Origin: an uncultured Prevotella sp.
GTDB lineage: Bacteria; Bacteroidota; Bacteroidia; Bacteroidales; Bacteroidaceae
DNA length: 32,586 nucleotides
Direction: 5' to 3'
Assembly: GCA_905234355.1 (NCBI GenBank)
Contig: CAJOHP010000002.1
Location: 1 to 32,586 of the forward strand
Numbering within the stretch: the stretch's first letter is position 1; each line of letters starts with the position of its first letter. Of this stretch, positions 31,069 through 32,586 are shown piece after piece. The notes under the pieces are model-generated. The model made no database searches and was not told where the DNA came from. It saw nothing but the letters and a program-made list of their open reading frames with translations. A program made the translations under genes and the position numbers.

Positions 31069-32049
31069 ATGATAAAGAACAGATACATCCGCTTCGACTG
31101 GGCTGCGAAGTATATGCTTCGCAACAAGGCCGACTTTGCCATCTTCGAGGGGCTGATCTCCGTGCTGGTGAACGAGAAGGTGACCATCGTGGAACTGCTC
31201 GACACCGAGTCGAACCAAGAGTCGCGCAACGACAAGTACAACCGCGTGGACATCAAGGCCAAGAACTCCAAGGGCGAGATCATCCTGGTGGAGATTCAGC
31301 AGACACGCGAGTACGACTACTTGCAGCGTATGATTTACGGCGTGGCAAAGACTATCACCGAGCACATGAACAGCGGCGATGCCTACCGGAACGTGAAGAA
31401 GGTGTTCAGCATCAACATCATCTACTTCAACATGGGCCAGGGCGAAGACTACCTCTACCATGGACAGACCACGCTAAAGGGCGTGCACACAAACGACAGC
31501 CTGGAGCTGACCGACTATGAGCGCGACGACCTGCAGGTGGTGCCGCCCGAACAGGTGTTCCCCGAGTATTATGTCATTCGTGTGAACGTTTTCGACAAGG
31601 AGACTGTCAACGGCTGGCTGGAGGAGTGGATGGACTACCTGAAGAACGAGCGTATCAATCCCGACACCACGGCTCCCGGCCTGCAGGAGGCCCGCAAGCG
31701 TCTGGACCTGCTGAGGATGACCGATGCTGAGCGCCGCCGCTACGAGCACGACATAGACACGCTGGTGCGCGACACCGACGTGATGCGCACCCAACTGCTG
31801 GAGGCCGAGATAAAAGGACGAAAGCAGGGAATGGCTGAAGGATTGGCCGAAGGACGTGAGAAAGGATTGGCCGAAGGTCGTGAAAAAGGATTGGCCGAAG
31901 GTCGTGAGAAAGGATTGGCCGAAGGTCGTGCCGAAGGAGAAACGAGAAAGGCTTTGGAGTCAGCCAGAAGCATGAAGGCCGATGGCATGCCCATAGAACT
32001 GATAGCAAAATACACGGGACTCTCCATGGAGGACGTTGAGAGTCTATAG
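31069..32049 (+). CDS. Rpn family recombination-promoting nuclease / PD-(D/E)XK transposase-like protein
   Basis: This 326-residue protein belongs to the PDDEXK_2 (Rpn/YhgA-like) group. The N-terminus RYIRFDWAAKYMLRNKADFAIFEGLIS and the nuclease core with Asp61 (RVDIKAKNSKGE) and Glu75-x-Gln77 (LVEIQQTR) are characteristic. E. coli Rpn proteins are DNA nucleases that raise recombination; this relative's role is unknown. The C-terminal helical tail contains four GLAEGREK-type repeats (about 258-289) before a MPIELIAKYTGLSMEDVESL ending common in the family. The ATG at 31069 begins the family N-terminus after the promoter. Confidence 0.9.
   Translation: MIKNRYIRFDWAAKYMLRNKADFAIFEGLISVLVNEKVTIVELLDTESNQESRNDKYNRVDIKAKNSKGEIILVEIQQTREYDYLQRMIYGVAKTITEHMNSGDAYRNVKKVFSINIIYFNMGQGEDYLYHGQTTLKGVHTNDSLELTDYERDDLQVVPPEQVFPEYYVIRVNVFDKETVNGWLEEWMDYLKNERINPDTTAPGLQEARKRLDLLRMTDAERRRYEHDIDTLVRDTDVMRTQLLEAEIKGRKQGMAEGLAEGREKGLAEGREKGLAEGREKGLAEGRAEGETRKALESARSMKADGMPIELIAKYTGLSMEDVESL
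31840..31935 (+). repeat. 24-base in-frame tandem repeat in the Rpn gene
   Basis: GGATTGGCCGAAGG recurs at 31840, 31864, 31888 and 31912. Each 24-base unit encodes GLAEGREK, or GLAEGRAE in the last, so unit gain or loss would change tail length by eight residues without a frameshift. Confidence 0.92.
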
Positions 32050-32077
32050 TCTGTGAGTATCATATCATAATGTATAA

Positions 32078-32278
32078 CTTTTTACGGCACTAACAGAACT
32101 GTATTGCTCTTACAACCAACTTGCCGCTCTCGATGTATCGAAGAACACAGCACTGGAAACACTATATTGCGACAACAACAGCATAAAGGGGGCTGACATG
32201 GATGCACTCATCAGCAGTTTGCCGCAAAGTACTACCAATAGGCCTAAATACTTCTACGTTATAGGTGGGTTCTATTAA
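32078..32278 (+). pseudogene. Fragment of a leucine-rich repeat protein gene
   Basis: An open stretch between stops reads LFTALTELYCSYNQLAALDV, then SKNTALETLYCDNNSIKGAD, MDALISSLPQS and RPKYFYVI. The LDVSKNTAL..LYC.NN pattern is that of secreted internalin-like LRR proteins common in Prevotella. There is no start codon or signal peptide, only about two repeats remain, and the frame runs into the dispersed repeat (GGFY, then stop at 32278). It is a remnant of a longer gene, cut at the 5' side and interrupted at the 3' side. Confidence 0.78.
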
Positions 32279-32456
32279 TTCCCACGGTTTGTGTTGACAT
32301 AGATGGAGTATTAACCTTTTGCCATCTTTCTGGCTCTTTTTGTTTCATCCTGTAAGTCTCATCGGTCGTGTAGCCCGCTACACTCTCTCTTCGACTTACA
32401 GACTGAAAGCAAAAATAGCTTAAAAATCTGCCAAAGCTAATTAATAGAACCCACCT
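32263..32456. mobile_element. MITE-like palindromic element with terminal inverted repeats (dispersed repeat, copy 2)
   Basis: AGGTGGGTTCTATTAATT at 32263-32280 is repeated in inverted orientation at 32439-32456, so an 18-base terminal inverted repeat bounds about 194 bases with no gene. Inside, TTTTTG-TTTCA-TC-CTGTAAGTC (32337-32358) pairs with GACTTACAG-AC-TGAAA-G-CAAAAA (32393-32415), and GTGTAG/CTACAC (32368-32383) forms a hairpin at the centre. The first 52 bases repeat those at 1531-1582. No clear target duplication is visible. It abuts the LRR gene fragment. It may be a MITE or a structured RNA unit. Confidence 0.7.
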
Positions 32457-32466
32457 TTAAATAATA

Positions 32467-32586
32467 TTATCCCATGACCACGTCGAGTACCATCATCAGT
32501 ACGAAACCGATGGCAAAGCCGATGGTGCTGAGGTTGGAGTGCTGGCCTTCTGAAGCTTCGGGAATCAGTTCTTCTACGACGACGTA
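32467..32586 (-). CDS. ZIP family metal transporter, C-terminal end (partial)
   Basis: The last 120 bases encode, on the minus strand, 39 residues ending in a stop: VVVEELIPEASEGQHSNLST, then IGFAIGFVLMMVLDVVMG. The VVEELIPE motif with its two glutamates is the metal-binding helix of ZIP/ZupT/GufA transporters, and the last segment is the final membrane helix. The rest of the gene lies beyond the window. It would import zinc or another divalent metal. The stop is 10 bases from the edge of the palindromic element. Confidence 0.85.
   Translation of the reverse strand, partial: YVVVEELIPEASEGQHSNLSTIGFAIGFVLMMVLDVVMG

Noticed and set aside
31840..31935. Regular 24-base repeats as a possible CRISPR array
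   Set aside because: The units are contiguous with no spacers and encode an in-frame peptide repeat in the Rpn tail.

Overview
The window reads as a chromosomal stretch of a Bacteroidota species, most likely Prevotella or a close relative (Prevotellaceae). The support is: many intergenic -7 boxes of the Bacteroidetes form TAnnTTTG, several with a TTTG-like -33 box 20 bases upstream; a BspA-like leucine-rich repeat protein; an S8 protease next to xseAB; a GH51 arabinofuranosidase; an Rpn/PD-(D/E)XK transposase-like protein; and intergenic repeats of a type I associate with Prevotella. The species cannot be fixed from the sequence alone.

Layout. 1-1400: a Bax-inhibitor-1 family membrane protein and a small HTH protein, both minus. 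1741-4513: a lutABC lactate-utilisation operon, plus. 4616-11791: a tightly packed eight-gene minus-strand operon, with genes overlapping or separated by 7-22 bases. In transcription order it encodes a MATE exporter, a 61-aa membrane protein, RfbB (dTDP-glucose 4,6-dehydratase), an AT-richer duplicated membrane protein, PurT, a membrane O-acyltransferase, an FdtA/QdtA-type ketoisomerase and a FemAB/GNAT-like acyltransferase. This looks like surface-sugar modification, with a purine-synthesis gene embedded. 11957-15159: S8 protease, xseA, xseB. 15244-17288: two small membrane proteins (one of 37 aa), ilvE and a DUF975-like protein. 17735-21496: trmB, a secreted BspA-like LRR protein and the Fe-S carrier mrp. 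21682-24204: a GH51 arabinofuranosidase divergent from a single-domain response regulator. 24633-28455: YfhO-like membrane protein divergent from mtnN-luxS. 28502-30890: typA divergent from rpsO. 31069-32586: an Rpn-family nuclease, a broken leucine-rich repeat gene, a MITE-like palindromic element, and the 3' end of a ZIP metal transporter gene.

The ordinary genes are recognisable housekeeping or surface genes. The least explained material is intergenic. A roughly 194-base element with 18-base terminal inverted repeats and nested stems abuts an LRR gene remnant at 32263-32456, and a 55-base relative lies 31 kb away at 1528-1582. A second dispersed palindrome family (core TAGGGACGGGC) occurs at 17568, 21597, 24345 and 24414. 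A 56-base array of 7-base repeats forms the entire mtnN-luxS spacer. I found no CRISPR array, prophage, tRNA or rRNA. No defence or biosynthetic system that I could call new is supported; the repeat elements and the duplicated membrane protein are the best leads.
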